Assembly: GCF_033441515.1 (NCBI RefSeq)
Contig: NZ_JAWQJT010000002.1
Coordinates: forward strand, 1,612,001-1,676,000
Length of the DNA stretch: 64,000 nt
Reading direction: 5' to 3'
Source: Amycolatopsis solani
GTDB lineage: Bacteria > Actinomycetota > Actinomycetes > Mycobacteriales > Pseudonocardiaceae
The notes beneath the pieces were generated by a model. That model did not search any database. It saw nothing but the letters and a program-made list of their open reading frames with translations, and was not told where the DNA came from. Positions 1 through 9,906 of this stretch are shown piece after piece; position 1 is the stretch's first letter, and every line of letters begins with the position of its first letter. Position numbers and translations under genes: made by a program.

Positions 1-140
1 TGCTGCAGGACGTCGAAGCGCTCGACGTCCTCGAACGCGTCATCGCCACCGAACCGGCGGGCTACCAGGAGCTTTCGGTCAACATCGACACCGGCGGGCT
101 CGCGGCCCGCCGGATGCTGCAGCGGCTGGTCTCGCCGTGA
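1..140 (+). CDS. Rieske-type ring-hydroxylating oxygenase, C-terminal end (partial)
   Basis: Only the last 45 codons are present; reading from base 3 the frame gives LQDVEALDVLERV and ends in MLQRLVSP. I recognise this tail as resembling the C-terminal helix of Rieske non-heme iron oxygenase alpha subunits of the VanA/phthalate dioxygenase type, which hydroxylate or demethylate aromatic or alicyclic substrates. The Rieske and mononuclear iron domains lie outside the window, so the assignment rests on this tail and on the reductase encoded two genes downstream. Its TGA overlaps the GTG of the next small gene, which suggests translational coupling. Substrate unknown. Confidence 0.6.
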   Translation, partial: LQDVEALDVLERVIATEPAGYQELSVNIDTGGLAARRMLQRLVSP

Positions 141-268
141 ACCGGGTGCTGTGGGTCCCCGGCACCGACTGGCTGCACGCGATCTGCCACTGCGGGGCCG
201 AACGCGAATTCGACGACCCGGTCGCGCTCTGGGACTGGCTCCTCGCCCACCCCGAAGGACATCGATGA
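137..268 (+). CDS. Small 43-aa protein between oxygenase and reductase
   Basis: This short frame starts at a GTG that overlaps the stop of the upstream oxygenase (GTGA) and stops by overlapping the ATG of the reductase (ATGA), so it is locked between its neighbours. It encodes MNRVLWVPGTDWLHAICHCG, then AEREFDDPVALWDWLLAHPE and GHR. The composition (five Trp, a CHC cluster, acidic middle) does not look like random read-through. A His/Cys metal site or a subunit-like role in the oxygenase system is possible, but that is inference. It is too short for most gene finders. I do not recognise a named family. Confidence 0.6.
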   Translation: MNRVLWVPGTDWLHAICHCGAEREFDDPVALWDWLLAHPEGHR

Positions 269-1158
269 AGCTTCTGGTGGAAACGAAGGAAGAAGTGGCC
301 GACGGCGTCGTCCGCTTGACGCTGCGGGCCCCCGGCGGCGAGCCGCTGCCACCTTGGGAGCCCGGCGCGCACGTCGACCTCGAGCTGCCCGGCGGCGTGC
401 GGCAGTACTCGCTGTGCGGGCGTCCCGAAGACACCTCGGCGTACCAGGTCGCGGTGCTGCGGGAGCCCGCCGGCCGCGGCGGCTCGGCGTACGTCCACGA
501 CGAGCTGCGCCCCGGACACGAGGTCGAGGTTTCGCTGCCCCGCAACCACTTCCCGCTGGTGCCCGCGGAGCGGTACCTGTTCATCGCGGGCGGCGTCGGC
601 ATCACGCCGATCCTCCCGATGCTCGCACGCGCGACCGAGTGGCAGCTCGTGTACGGCGGCCGGACGCGTTCGTCGATGGCCTTCACCGGCGACCTGGCCC
701 GCTACGGCGACCGCGTGACGCTCCACCCGCAGGACGAGGTCGGCCTCCTGGACCTGGCCGGGTTGCCGGTCGAGCCGGGCACCGCGGTGTACTGCTGCGG
801 CCCGGAACCGCTGCTGGCGGCGGTGGAGGCACTCGGCTTCGACGACCTGCACGTCGAGCGCTTCACCGCGAAACCGGACGACGGCGCGCGCACGGCGTTC
901 GAGGTGGAACTCGCCGGGTCGGGGCGCGTGCTGGCGGTGCCCGCCGACCGGTCGATCCTCGACGTGGTCGGGGAAGCCGGGGTCACGGTGCTGTCGTCGT
1001 GCCGCGAAGGGACGTGCGGCACCTGCGAAACCGGCGTGCTCGGCGGGACCCCGGACCACCGCGACACCGTGCTGACCGAGGCCGAGCGGGAGGAGGGCGA
1101 GGTGATGATGCTCTGCGTGTCCCGCGCCCGCTCGCCGCGGCTGGTGCTCGACCTTTGA
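265..1158 (+). CDS. VanB/phthalate dioxygenase reductase-like ferredoxin oxidoreductase
   Basis: Transfers electrons from NAD(P)H through a flavin and a plant-type [2Fe-2S] cluster to the Rieske oxygenase encoded upstream. The 297-aa protein has the family order: flavin-binding barrel with RQYSLCG near residue 50, nucleotide-binding domain with GGVGITPI near residue 112 and YCCGPEPL near 175, and a C-terminal ferredoxin domain with CREGTCGTC plus a distal Cys in MMLCVS. The length fits one-component reductases of class IA oxygenases. ATG 265 was chosen because it overlaps the preceding stop. The 3' end is one base from the stop of the convergent aldehyde dehydrogenase, leaving no room for a terminator. 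Confidence 0.92.
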   Translation: MKLLVETKEEVADGVVRLTLRAPGGEPLPPWEPGAHVDLELPGGVRQYSLCGRPEDTSAYQVAVLREPAGRGGSAYVHDELRPGHEVEVSLPRNHFPLVPAERYLFIAGGVGITPILPMLARATEWQLVYGGRTRSSMAFTGDLARYGDRVTLHPQDEVGLLDLAGLPVEPGTAVYCCGPEPLLAAVEALGFDDLHVERFTAKPDDGARTAFEVELAGSGRVLAVPADRSILDVVGEAGVTVLSSCREGTCGTCETGVLGGTPDHRDTVLTEAEREEGEVMMLCVSRARSPRLVLDL

Positions 1159-1159
1159 G

Positions 1160-2731
1160 TTACCGCAAGCGCAGCTTCCGCAGCGTCTTGAGCCCGGAAA
1201 GCATGCTCTCGACGTACTTTTCGTAGCCCTGCCCCGGCCGCGGGCCCATCACCTGCTTCTTCAGCACCGCCAGGTTCTGCCCGTCGGTGTACTTGAGCAG
1301 GCCCTGGTCGCCGTGGCGGGCGCCGACGCCGGAGTTCTTGACGCCGCCCGACGGGGTGCCCTTGGCCGCGTAGGCCGTCGCGAGGATGTCGTTGACGTTC
1401 ACGTTGCCGGACTCGATGCGGGCCGCCAGCGCGCGGGCCGCCGGGACGTCGGCGCTCCAGACCGAGGCGTTCAGGCCGTAGTCGGTGTCGTTGGCCAGCG
1501 CGACCGCTTCGTCGACCGTGCGGTAGGTGTGCAGCGCCACCACGGGGCCGAACGTTTCCGTCACACCGCAGAGCATGTCCTTCGTGACGCCTTCGAGGAT
1601 CGTCGGCTCGAAGAACGCCGGGCCGAGGTCAGGGCGCGGCTTCCCGCCGGTCAGCACCGTGGCGCCCTTGGCGACGGCGTCGTCCACATGGGACTTGACG
1701 CGCCGCATGTGGTCCACCGAGACCAGCGAGCCCATCTCCGGACCGAAGTCGTACGCCGCGCGGACGTCGAGCGCCGACGCCGCCGCCACGAACGCCGTCT
1801 TGAACTCGTCGTAGCGGGACTCCGGCAGGTAGATCCGCTCGACGTGCATGCAGATCTGGCCGGTGTTGCCGAACGCGCCGAACACCGCGCCCCGCACGGC
1901 TTCCCCGATGTCGGCGTCCGCCAGCACGATCATCGGGTTCTTGCCGCCGAGTTCGAGGCAGCAGCCGATGAGGTTGCGGCCGGCGCGCTCGCCGATCACT
2001 TTGCCGGTGGCCGTGGAGCCGGTGAACATCACGTAGTCGGCCTGGTCGATCAGCGTCGGGCCGACGTCCGGGCCTTCGCCGCAGACGACCTGGAACAGCC
2101 CTTCCGGCAGGCCGGCCTCCTCCAGCAGCCGCACGCCGTAGAGCGGGGAGAGCGCCGTCTTGTTGTCCGGCTTCAGGACGACCGCGTTGCCGGCCATCAG
2201 CGCCGGGACGGCGTCGGAAATGCCGGTGGCGAACGGGAAGTTCCACGGCGCGATGATGCCGACGACGCCCTTGGGCCGCCGGACCTCGGTCGAGGACGTC
2301 ACCAGCGGCACCGGCCCGCCGCGCTTCACCGGGGCCAGCAGCTTCGCCGCCCGCTTGAGGTAGTGGCTCATCACCATCGGCGGGTCGCAGGTCTCCTCGA
2401 TCGCCATCCGCCGGTTCTTGCCGCTCTCGACCTGGATGAGGTCGGCGATGTCCCGCGCGTGGTCGACGAACAGCGTGTGCGCCCGCTTGAACACGGCCAG
2501 CCGCTGCTTGACCGGCGTGGCGGCCCACTTCCGCTGGGCCTCGCGCGCGACCGCGAACGCCCGCTCGATGTCCCCGGGCGTGGACTGCGGGAGCCCGACC
2601 AGGACGTCGCCGGTGTAGACCTCGGTGAGTTTCCAGGTCGCGCCGGACCCCAGCACCCTGGCGACCAGCTGGTTCAGGAACACGTCGGTCACCGAGGCCG
2701 GGCGGGAAAGCTCGAGCGGGGCGAGGGTCAT
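1160..2731 (-). CDS. Aldehyde dehydrogenase, succinate-semialdehyde dehydrogenase-like
   Basis: NAD(P)-dependent oxidation of an aldehyde to the acid. The 523-aa protein shows the complete ALDH signature set: IIAPWNFPF in the cofactor domain, FTGSTATG, the general-base motif LELGGKNP, and the catalytic cysteine in NTGQICMHVER. The C-terminal part contains ETFGPVVALH and GVKNSGVGARHG. Its ATG overlaps the stop of the GMC oxidoreductase (ATGA), so the two are one operon and probably act in sequence, alcohol to aldehyde to acid. The gcvP-like or coenzyme A-acylating variants are excluded by the catalytic region. The physiological aldehyde cannot be read from the sequence. Confidence 0.93.
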   Translation of the reverse strand: MTLAPLELSRPASVTDVFLNQLVARVLGSGATWKLTEVYTGDVLVGLPQSTPGDIERAFAVAREAQRKWAATPVKQRLAVFKRAHTLFVDHARDIADLIQVESGKNRRMAIEETCDPPMVMSHYLKRAAKLLAPVKRGGPVPLVTSSTEVRRPKGVVGIIAPWNFPFATGISDAVPALMAGNAVVLKPDNKTALSPLYGVRLLEEAGLPEGLFQVVCGEGPDVGPTLIDQADYVMFTGSTATGKVIGERAGRNLIGCCLELGGKNPMIVLADADIGEAVRGAVFGAFGNTGQICMHVERIYLPESRYDEFKTAFVAAASALDVRAAYDFGPEMGSLVSVDHMRRVKSHVDDAVAKGATVLTGGKPRPDLGPAFFEPTILEGVTKDMLCGVTETFGPVVALHTYRTVDEAVALANDTDYGLNASVWSADVPAARALAARIESGNVNVNDILATAYAAKGTPSGGVKNSGVGARHGDQGLLKYTDGQNLAVLKKQVMGPRPGQGYEKYVESMLSGLKTLRKLRLR

Positions 2732-4356
2732 GACCGGCTCCCGAGGACGAGCTGGGCGCCCATTTCGCCGATCATGATGCAGGGCGCGTTGGTGTTGCCG
2801 CCGGTGATCGACGGCATGATCGAAGCGTCGCAGACCCGCAGGGCGTCGACCCCGCGGACCTTGAGGTCGGGCCCGACGACGGCGAGCTCGTCGACACCCA
2901 TCCGGCAGGTGCCGACGCCGTGGTAGACCGACGTCGCGCGGTTGAGGATCGCGTCGCGCAGCGCCTGGCCCTTGAGGTTCTCGCCGGGGTGGATCTCCTC
3001 CTTCACGGCGCCGCCGAACGCCTTCGAGGCCATGATCTCGCGCACCATCTCCGAGCCTTCGCCGAGCACTTCGAGGTCGGCCGGGTCGGCGAGGTACTGG
3101 AAGTCGATGAGCGGTGGGGCGGTGGGGTCGGCCGAGGCGAGCCGCAGCGTGCCGCGGCTCTTCGGGTAGATCAGCGTGGTGAGGACGGTCAGCGCGCCGC
3201 GCTTGTCGACGGCGTGCCGGATCGGGGCGTCCTGGTTGGGCGAGACGTACGCCCACGGCAGCAGGTGCAGCTGCAGGTCGGGGACGGTTTCGGCCTGCGA
3301 GGTGCGGAGGAACGCGACCGCCTCGAAGACGGAGTTCGCCAGGAACGTGGAGCCGGGGCGCAGCAGCTCCTTGGCCAGGCCGCGGGCGAAGAACGGCGCC
3401 GTGCCGCGCAGCTTGCTCGAAGACACCTGGAAGGTCAGGGCGTGGAACATGTGGTCGTGCAGGTTGTCCCCGACGGGCAGGTCGGCGACGACGTCGACGC
3501 CGTGTTCCTTCAGGTGCTCGGCGTGGCCGACCCCGGAGAGCATCAGCAGCTGCGCGGAGCCGACGACCCCGGCGGCGAGGATGACCTCCTTGCCGGCCCG
3601 CACGACCCGGCGACCGCCGCCGGTGTCGGTGACTTCGACGCCGCTGGCGCGGCCGTTCTCGATGAGCACCTTCGTCGCCAGCACGCGGGACTGGAGCTCG
3701 AGCGACGGCGGCGCGTGGTGGAGGTAGCCGCGCGAGGCGCTGTAGCGGAGGCCGTCGGCGGCGTTCTGCTGCATCCGGCTGACGCCTTCTTGGGACTCGG
3801 CGTTGTAGTCGTCGAGGATCTCGCAGCCGATGGCGTCGGCGGTGGCCTCGAGGAACTGCAGCGTCCCTTCCTGCGGGATCTTGTTGCGGGTGATGCGGAT
3901 GGGCCCGCCGGCGCCGCGGAAGGCGTTCTCGCCGTCCTCGAAGTCCTCCATCCGCTTGTAGGCGGCGTTGACGCGATCGGCGTCCCAGCCCTCGTTGCCC
4001 TCGGCGGCCCAGGAGTCGAAGTTGGCGCGGTTGCCGCGGACGTAGACCATGCCGTTCACGGAGCTCGACCCGCCGACGACCTTGCCCCGCGGCACCGGCA
4101 TCCGACGATCTAGAACGTGTTTCTGCGGAACGGAGTAGTAGCCCCAGTCGACGAGGCCCTTCAGCTGCGGCACCGCGTGCATCGGCGCGACCATGCCGGG
4201 CTTGGTGACCAGCAGCCGGCTGTCGCTCTTGCCCGCTTCCAGCACGATCACGCTGGCCCCGGACTGCGCCAGCCGCCCCGCGACCGCGGCACCGGAGCTC
4301 CCCGACCCGACGACGACGTAATCGGCTTCGTCGCCGCGCGGCGCCCGCTTCGCCAT
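2728..4356 (-). CDS. GMC-family FAD oxidoreductase (choline dehydrogenase-like)
   Basis: FAD-dependent alcohol or sterol dehydrogenase of the glucose-methanol-choline family, 542 aa. Visible elements are the N-terminal dinucleotide fold VVVGSGSSGAAVAGRL, GMC signature 1 (GKVVGGSSSVNGMVYVRG), GMC signature 2 (GSAQLLMLSGVG), and the active-site histidine and asparagine in YHGVGTCRMG and GGNTNAPCIM. The start ATG at 4356 follows GGAGCGGAA at good spacing. There is no signal peptide, so it is cytoplasmic, unlike secreted cholesterol oxidases. A perfect KstR-type palindrome lies 33 bp upstream, hinting at control with lipid or steroid catabolism. The downstream aldehyde dehydrogenase would take its product. 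Confidence 0.92.
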   Translation of the reverse strand: MAKRAPRGDEADYVVVGSGSSGAAVAGRLAQSGASVIVLEAGKSDSRLLVTKPGMVAPMHAVPQLKGLVDWGYYSVPQKHVLDRRMPVPRGKVVGGSSSVNGMVYVRGNRANFDSWAAEGNEGWDADRVNAAYKRMEDFEDGENAFRGAGGPIRITRNKIPQEGTLQFLEATADAIGCEILDDYNAESQEGVSRMQQNAADGLRYSASRGYLHHAPPSLELQSRVLATKVLIENGRASGVEVTDTGGGRRVVRAGKEVILAAGVVGSAQLLMLSGVGHAEHLKEHGVDVVADLPVGDNLHDHMFHALTFQVSSSKLRGTAPFFARGLAKELLRPGSTFLANSVFEAVAFLRTSQAETVPDLQLHLLPWAYVSPNQDAPIRHAVDKRGALTVLTTLIYPKSRGTLRLASADPTAPPLIDFQYLADPADLEVLGEGSEMVREIMASKAFGGAVKEEIHPGENLKGQALRDAILNRATSVYHGVGTCRMGVDELAVVGPDLKVRGVDALRVCDASIMPSITGGNTNAPCIMIGEMGAQLVLGSRS

Positions 4357-4388
4357 TTCCGCTCCTCGGTCCGCCCGGACACGTAAAC

Positions 4389-4402
4389 TGTAACGTGTTC
4401 TA
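4389..4402 (-). promoter_or_regulatory. KstR-like operator
   Basis: The 14-mer TGTAACGTGTTCTA matches the published KstR consensus TNNAACNNGTTNNA at every defined position, on both strands. It sits 33 bp before the GMC oxidoreductase start, where a repressor would block the promoter. KstR is a TetR-family repressor of cholesterol catabolism in mycobacteria and rhodococci; other TetR proteins use similar sites, so the regulator here is not certain. Confidence 0.55.
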
Positions 4403-4463
4403 GTCAGGCAACCGTATAGCGTGAAGCCCGGGGAGCGCAACGGTCCCCGGGAGCGGCAGGCTC

Positions 4464-4922
4464 TCAGCCCCAGGTCAGGAAGCGGTAGTGCAACCCCGTC
4501 GAGGACTCCAGCCACTCCCCCACCGACTCCGCCGGCCGCCCCACCTCGGGTGCGTGGGTGTCGCCCTCGAAGGACTCGCGGAGCTCGGTCACCACCACCC
4601 GGTCCGCGACCGGCAGCGCCGCCGCGTACACCGCCGCGCCGCCGATCACCCAGACGTCGCCGGACACCGCCGCCAACGCCGAGGCCAGCGAGGGGAACGT
4701 CTCGGCGCCCTCCTGCGGGGTCCGCGAAAGCACCAGGTTGCGCCGCCCGGGCAGCGGCCGGAACCGCGGCGGGAGCGACTCCCACGTGCGGCGGCCCATC
4801 AGCACCGCCGCGCCCGCCGTCACCGCGCGGAAGTGGCGCAGGTCCTCCGGCAGGTGCCACGGCAGCTGCCCGTCCCGCCCGATGACACCGTTCGACGCCT
4901 GGGCCCAGATCAGCCCGATCAC
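4464..4922 (-). CDS. folA: Dihydrofolate reductase
   Basis: Reduces dihydrofolate to tetrahydrofolate with NADPH, regenerating the cofactor consumed by thymidylate synthase. The 152-aa protein has the typical N-terminus [20 protein letters not shown], the [11 protein letters not shown] motif with the substrate-binding acidic residue, [11 protein letters not shown], and the cofactor motif [13 protein letters not shown]. The GTG start at 4922 overlaps the thyA stop as GTGA, so translation is coupled. Gene order thyA-folA is common in actinobacteria. Confidence 0.96.
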   Translation of the reverse strand: MIGLIWAQASNGVIGRDGQLPWHLPEDLRHFRAVTAGAAVLMGRRTWESLPPRFRPLPGRRNLVLSRTPQEGAETFPSLASALAAVSGDVWVIGGAAVYAAALPVADRVVVTELRESFEGDTHAPEVGRPAESVGEWLESSTGLHYRFLTWG

Positions 4923-5716
4923 ACCGCCACCGGGGCCTTGATGCCCGGGTGCGGGTCGTAGCCTTCGACCGCGAAGTGCTCGTAGGTGTAGTCGAACAGG
5001 CTGTCGGCCGGCTTCAGCTCCAGCGTCGGGAACGGCCGCGCCTCGCGCGCGAGCTGCGTGCGAACCTGGTCGACGTGGTTGTCGTAGACGTGGCAGTCGC
5101 CGCCGGTCCAGATGAAGTCGCCGACGCCGAGGCCCACCTGCGCGGCGATCATGTGGGTCAGCAGCGCGTAGCTCGCGATGTTGAACGGCACGCCGAGGAA
5201 CAGGTCCGCGCTGCGCTGGTACAGCTGGCAGGACAGCTTGCCGTCGGCGACGTGGAACTGGAAGAACGCGTGGCACGGCGGGAGCGCCATCCGCGGGATG
5301 TCGGCCACGTTCCACGCGGACACGATGATCCGCCGCGAGTCGGGGTTCTCGCGCAGCGTGCGCAGGACCTCCGCGATCTGGTCGACGTGGCCGCCGTCCG
5401 GGGTCGGCCACGAGCGCCACTGGACGCCGTAGACCGGGCCGAGGTCACCGTCTTCGGCGGCCCACTCATCCCAGATCGTCACGCCGTGCTCGCGCAGCCA
5501 GCCGACGTTCGCGTCGCCGCGCAGGAACCACAGGAGCTCGTAGGCGATCGAGCGGAAGTGGACCTTCTTCGTGGTGATCAGCGGGAAGCCGTCCGAGAGG
5601 CGGTAGCGCAGCTGGTGCCCGAAGATCGACCGCGTGCCCGTACCAGTACGGTCCCCTTTGCGGGTCCCCGTTTCGAGCACGTGGCGGAGGAGGTCTTCGT
5701 ACTGCGTGTCCGGCAT
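4919..5716 (-). CDS. thyA: Thymidylate synthase ThyA
   Basis: Methylates dUMP to dTMP using methylenetetrahydrofolate, releasing dihydrofolate for FolA. The protein is 265 aa, essentially the length of the E. coli enzyme. It contains the folate/dUMP loop [15 protein letters not shown], the nucleophilic cysteine in [12 protein letters not shown], and the dUMP-binding [10 protein letters not shown] region. ATG 5716 is preferred over the upstream extension because [14 protein letters not shown] is the normal family N-terminus. It is divergent from furA. Confidence 0.97.
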   Translation of the reverse strand: MPDTQYEDLLRHVLETGTRKGDRTGTGTRSIFGHQLRYRLSDGFPLITTKKVHFRSIAYELLWFLRGDANVGWLREHGVTIWDEWAAEDGDLGPVYGVQWRSWPTPDGGHVDQIAEVLRTLRENPDSRRIIVSAWNVADIPRMALPPCHAFFQFHVADGKLSCQLYQRSADLFLGVPFNIASYALLTHMIAAQVGLGVGDFIWTGGDCHVYDNHVDQVRTQLAREARPFPTLELKPADSLFDYTYEHFAVEGYDPHPGIKAPVAV

Positions 5717-5795
5717 GCCCGCGAGCCTAGCCAGCCTCGCCGCCGCCGAGGTACCCGCACCGCGTGACACCACCGGGTGGAACCGCCGTCGTAAC

Positions 5796-5824
5796 TTGAC
5801 TCATTCCAGATACGGTCCTAGGGT
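5796..5824 (+). promoter_or_regulatory. furA-katG promoter, probably giving a leaderless furA transcript
   Basis: TTGACT (5796-5801) and TAGGGT (5819-5824) are separated by 17 bp. The -10 hexamer ends 8 bases before the furA ATG and no Shine-Dalgarno sequence fits between, so the transcript should begin at or within a base or two of the start codon. The AT-richer stretch TGACTCATTCCAGATA in the spacer is where FurA autorepression would act by analogy with mycobacterial furA. Confidence 0.65.
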
Positions 5825-5832
5825 CGACGGCG

Positions 5833-8558
<2,726 letters not shown>

Positions 8559-8570
8559 TCGGACGCCCGG

Positions 8571-8616
8571 GTCGTGAGTGTTTAGTCGGGTTAGAACCCG
8601 ACTAAACACTCACGAC
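8571..8616. terminator. Long perfect hairpin between convergent katG and coxM
   Basis: A 22-bp perfect inverted repeat (8571-8592 with 8595-8616) with a two-base AG centre. The stem ends TAGTCGGGTT at the loop and begins GTCGTGAGTG at the base. It lies 12 bp after the katG stop and 4 bp before the coxM stop, so it can end transcription from both sides. It has no long U tract. A close relative lies at 33638-33681. Confidence 0.8.
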
Positions 8617-8620
8617 CGGG

Positions 8621-9439
8621 TCAGGACCGGGCCGACGCCTCCGTCAGCGCGCGGCGGGTGAGTACGCGAGCCAAGTGACGGCGGTACTCGGCCGTCGCGT
8701 GCGGCTCGTCCGGCGGGTTCGTGCCCTCCGCCGCCAACGCCGCCGCGTCCTCGATCGACGCGCCTGACGCCAGCGCTTCCTCCGTCGCCGTGGCCCGCAA
8801 GGGCACGCCGCCCATGTTGATCAGGCCCACGCGGCCGCCGGCCACGGCCACGCCGACCATGGCCCAGTCGATCGCGCGGCGGGTGAACTTCTGGAAGCCC
8901 CACCCCTGCCCGGTCTGGCGGGGCAGGCGGACCTCGGTGAGCAGCTCGTCGGGCTCCAGCGGCGTCGTGAACGGGCCGAGGAAGAACTCCGCCGCCGGGA
9001 TGCGCCGCTCCCCCGCCGGGCCGCGGGCGACCAGGACCGCGTCCGACGCCAGCACCACCGCGGGCAGGTCGGCCGCCGAGTCGGCGTGCACCAGCGAGCC
9101 GCCGAGGGTGCCGCGGTGGCGGACCTGGCGGTCGCCGACCTCGCCGGACGCGTGCGCCAGCAGCGGCGCGTGCTCCCGCAGGACCGGGTCCTGCGCGAGG
9201 TCGTGGTACCGGGACAGGGCGCCGATCACGACGTCGTCGCCGTCGAGGCGGACGTAGCGGAGCTCGTCGACCGGGCCGATGTCGACCACGTACTCCGGCG
9301 CCGCCAGCCGCAGCTTCATCAGCGGCAGCAGGGAATGCCCGCCCGCCAGCACCTTCGCCTCGTCGCCGTGCTCGGCGAGCCTGGCCAGCGCTTCGTCCAC
9401 TGTGGACACGCGCTCGTAGCGGAATTCGGCGGGGATCAC
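8621..9439 (-). CDS. coxM: Molybdenum hydroxylase FAD subunit (CoxM-like)
   Basis: Medium subunit that carries FAD and passes electrons from the iron-sulfur subunit to the acceptor. The 272-aa protein begins [17 protein letters not shown] and contains the FAD contacts [13 protein letters not shown] and [18 protein letters not shown] typical of CO dehydrogenase/xanthine dehydrogenase FAD subunits. The GTG start at 9439 overlaps the stop of coxS (GTGA). It is the last gene of the three-gene operon and ends at the long hairpin shared with katG. Confidence 0.9.
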   Translation of the reverse strand: MIPAEFRYERVSTVDEALARLAEHGDEAKVLAGGHSLLPLMKLRLAAPEYVVDIGPVDELRYVRLDGDDVVIGALSRYHDLAQDPVLREHAPLLAHASGEVGDRQVRHRGTLGGSLVHADSAADLPAVVLASDAVLVARGPAGERRIPAAEFFLGPFTTPLEPDELLTEVRLPRQTGQGWGFQKFTRRAIDWAMVGVAVAGGRVGLINMGGVPLRATATEEALASGASIEDAAALAAEGTNPPDEPHATAEYRRHLARVLTRRALTEASARS

Positions 9440-9906
9440 CGGTCCACCTCCTGGCCCGAAGCGTCGATCACGGCGCTGACGATGTTGTGGTACCCCGTGC
9501 AGCGGCAGAGGTTGCCCTCGAGCCCGGCCCGGACCTCGTCGCGGGTCGGCTTCGGGTTGTCCGCCAGCAGCGACACCGACGCCATGATCATCCCCGGCGT
9601 GCAGAACCCGCACTGCAGGCCGTGCTGCTCGCGGAACGCGCGCTGCACCGGGTGCAGTGAGCCGTCCGGCTCGGCCAGTCCTTCGACCGTCGTGACGGCG
9701 TGGCCGTCGGCCTGCGCGGCCAGCACCGTGCAGGACTTCACCGACTCGCCGTCGAGCAGCACCGTGCAGGCGCCGCAGGACGTCGTGTCGCAGCCGATGT
9801 TCGTGCCGGTGAACCCGGCCGTGTCGCGCAGGAAGTGCACCAGCAGCGTCCGGTCCGGCACCTCCTCGGCCACCGGCCGCCCGTTGACCTCGATCGAAAC
9901 CTTCAC
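9436..9906 (-). CDS. coxS: Molybdenum hydroxylase 2x[2Fe-2S] subunit (CoxS-like)
   Basis: Small subunit that wires the molybdenum centre to FAD. The 156-aa protein has the plant-type cluster motif [16 protein letters not shown] with the fourth Cys in VKSCTVLA, then the second cluster in [12 protein letters not shown] and [11 protein letters not shown]. The length and spacing are normal for the family. GTG 9906 overlaps the coxL stop as GTGA and its own stop overlaps coxM, so the three subunits are translationally coupled in the order L-S-M. Confidence 0.95.
   Translation of the reverse strand: MKVSIEVNGRPVAEEVPDRTLLVHFLRDTAGFTGTNIGCDTTSCGACTVLLDGESVKSCTVLAAQADGHAVTTVEGLAEPDGSLHPVQRAFREQHGLQCGFCTPGMIMASVSLLADNPKPTRDEVRAGLEGNLCRCTGYHNIVSAVIDASGQEVDR

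Noticed and set aside
4111..4124. Second KstR-like site TAGAACGTGTTTCT
   Set aside because: It lacks the final conserved A and lies inside the coding part of the GMC oxidoreductase gene.
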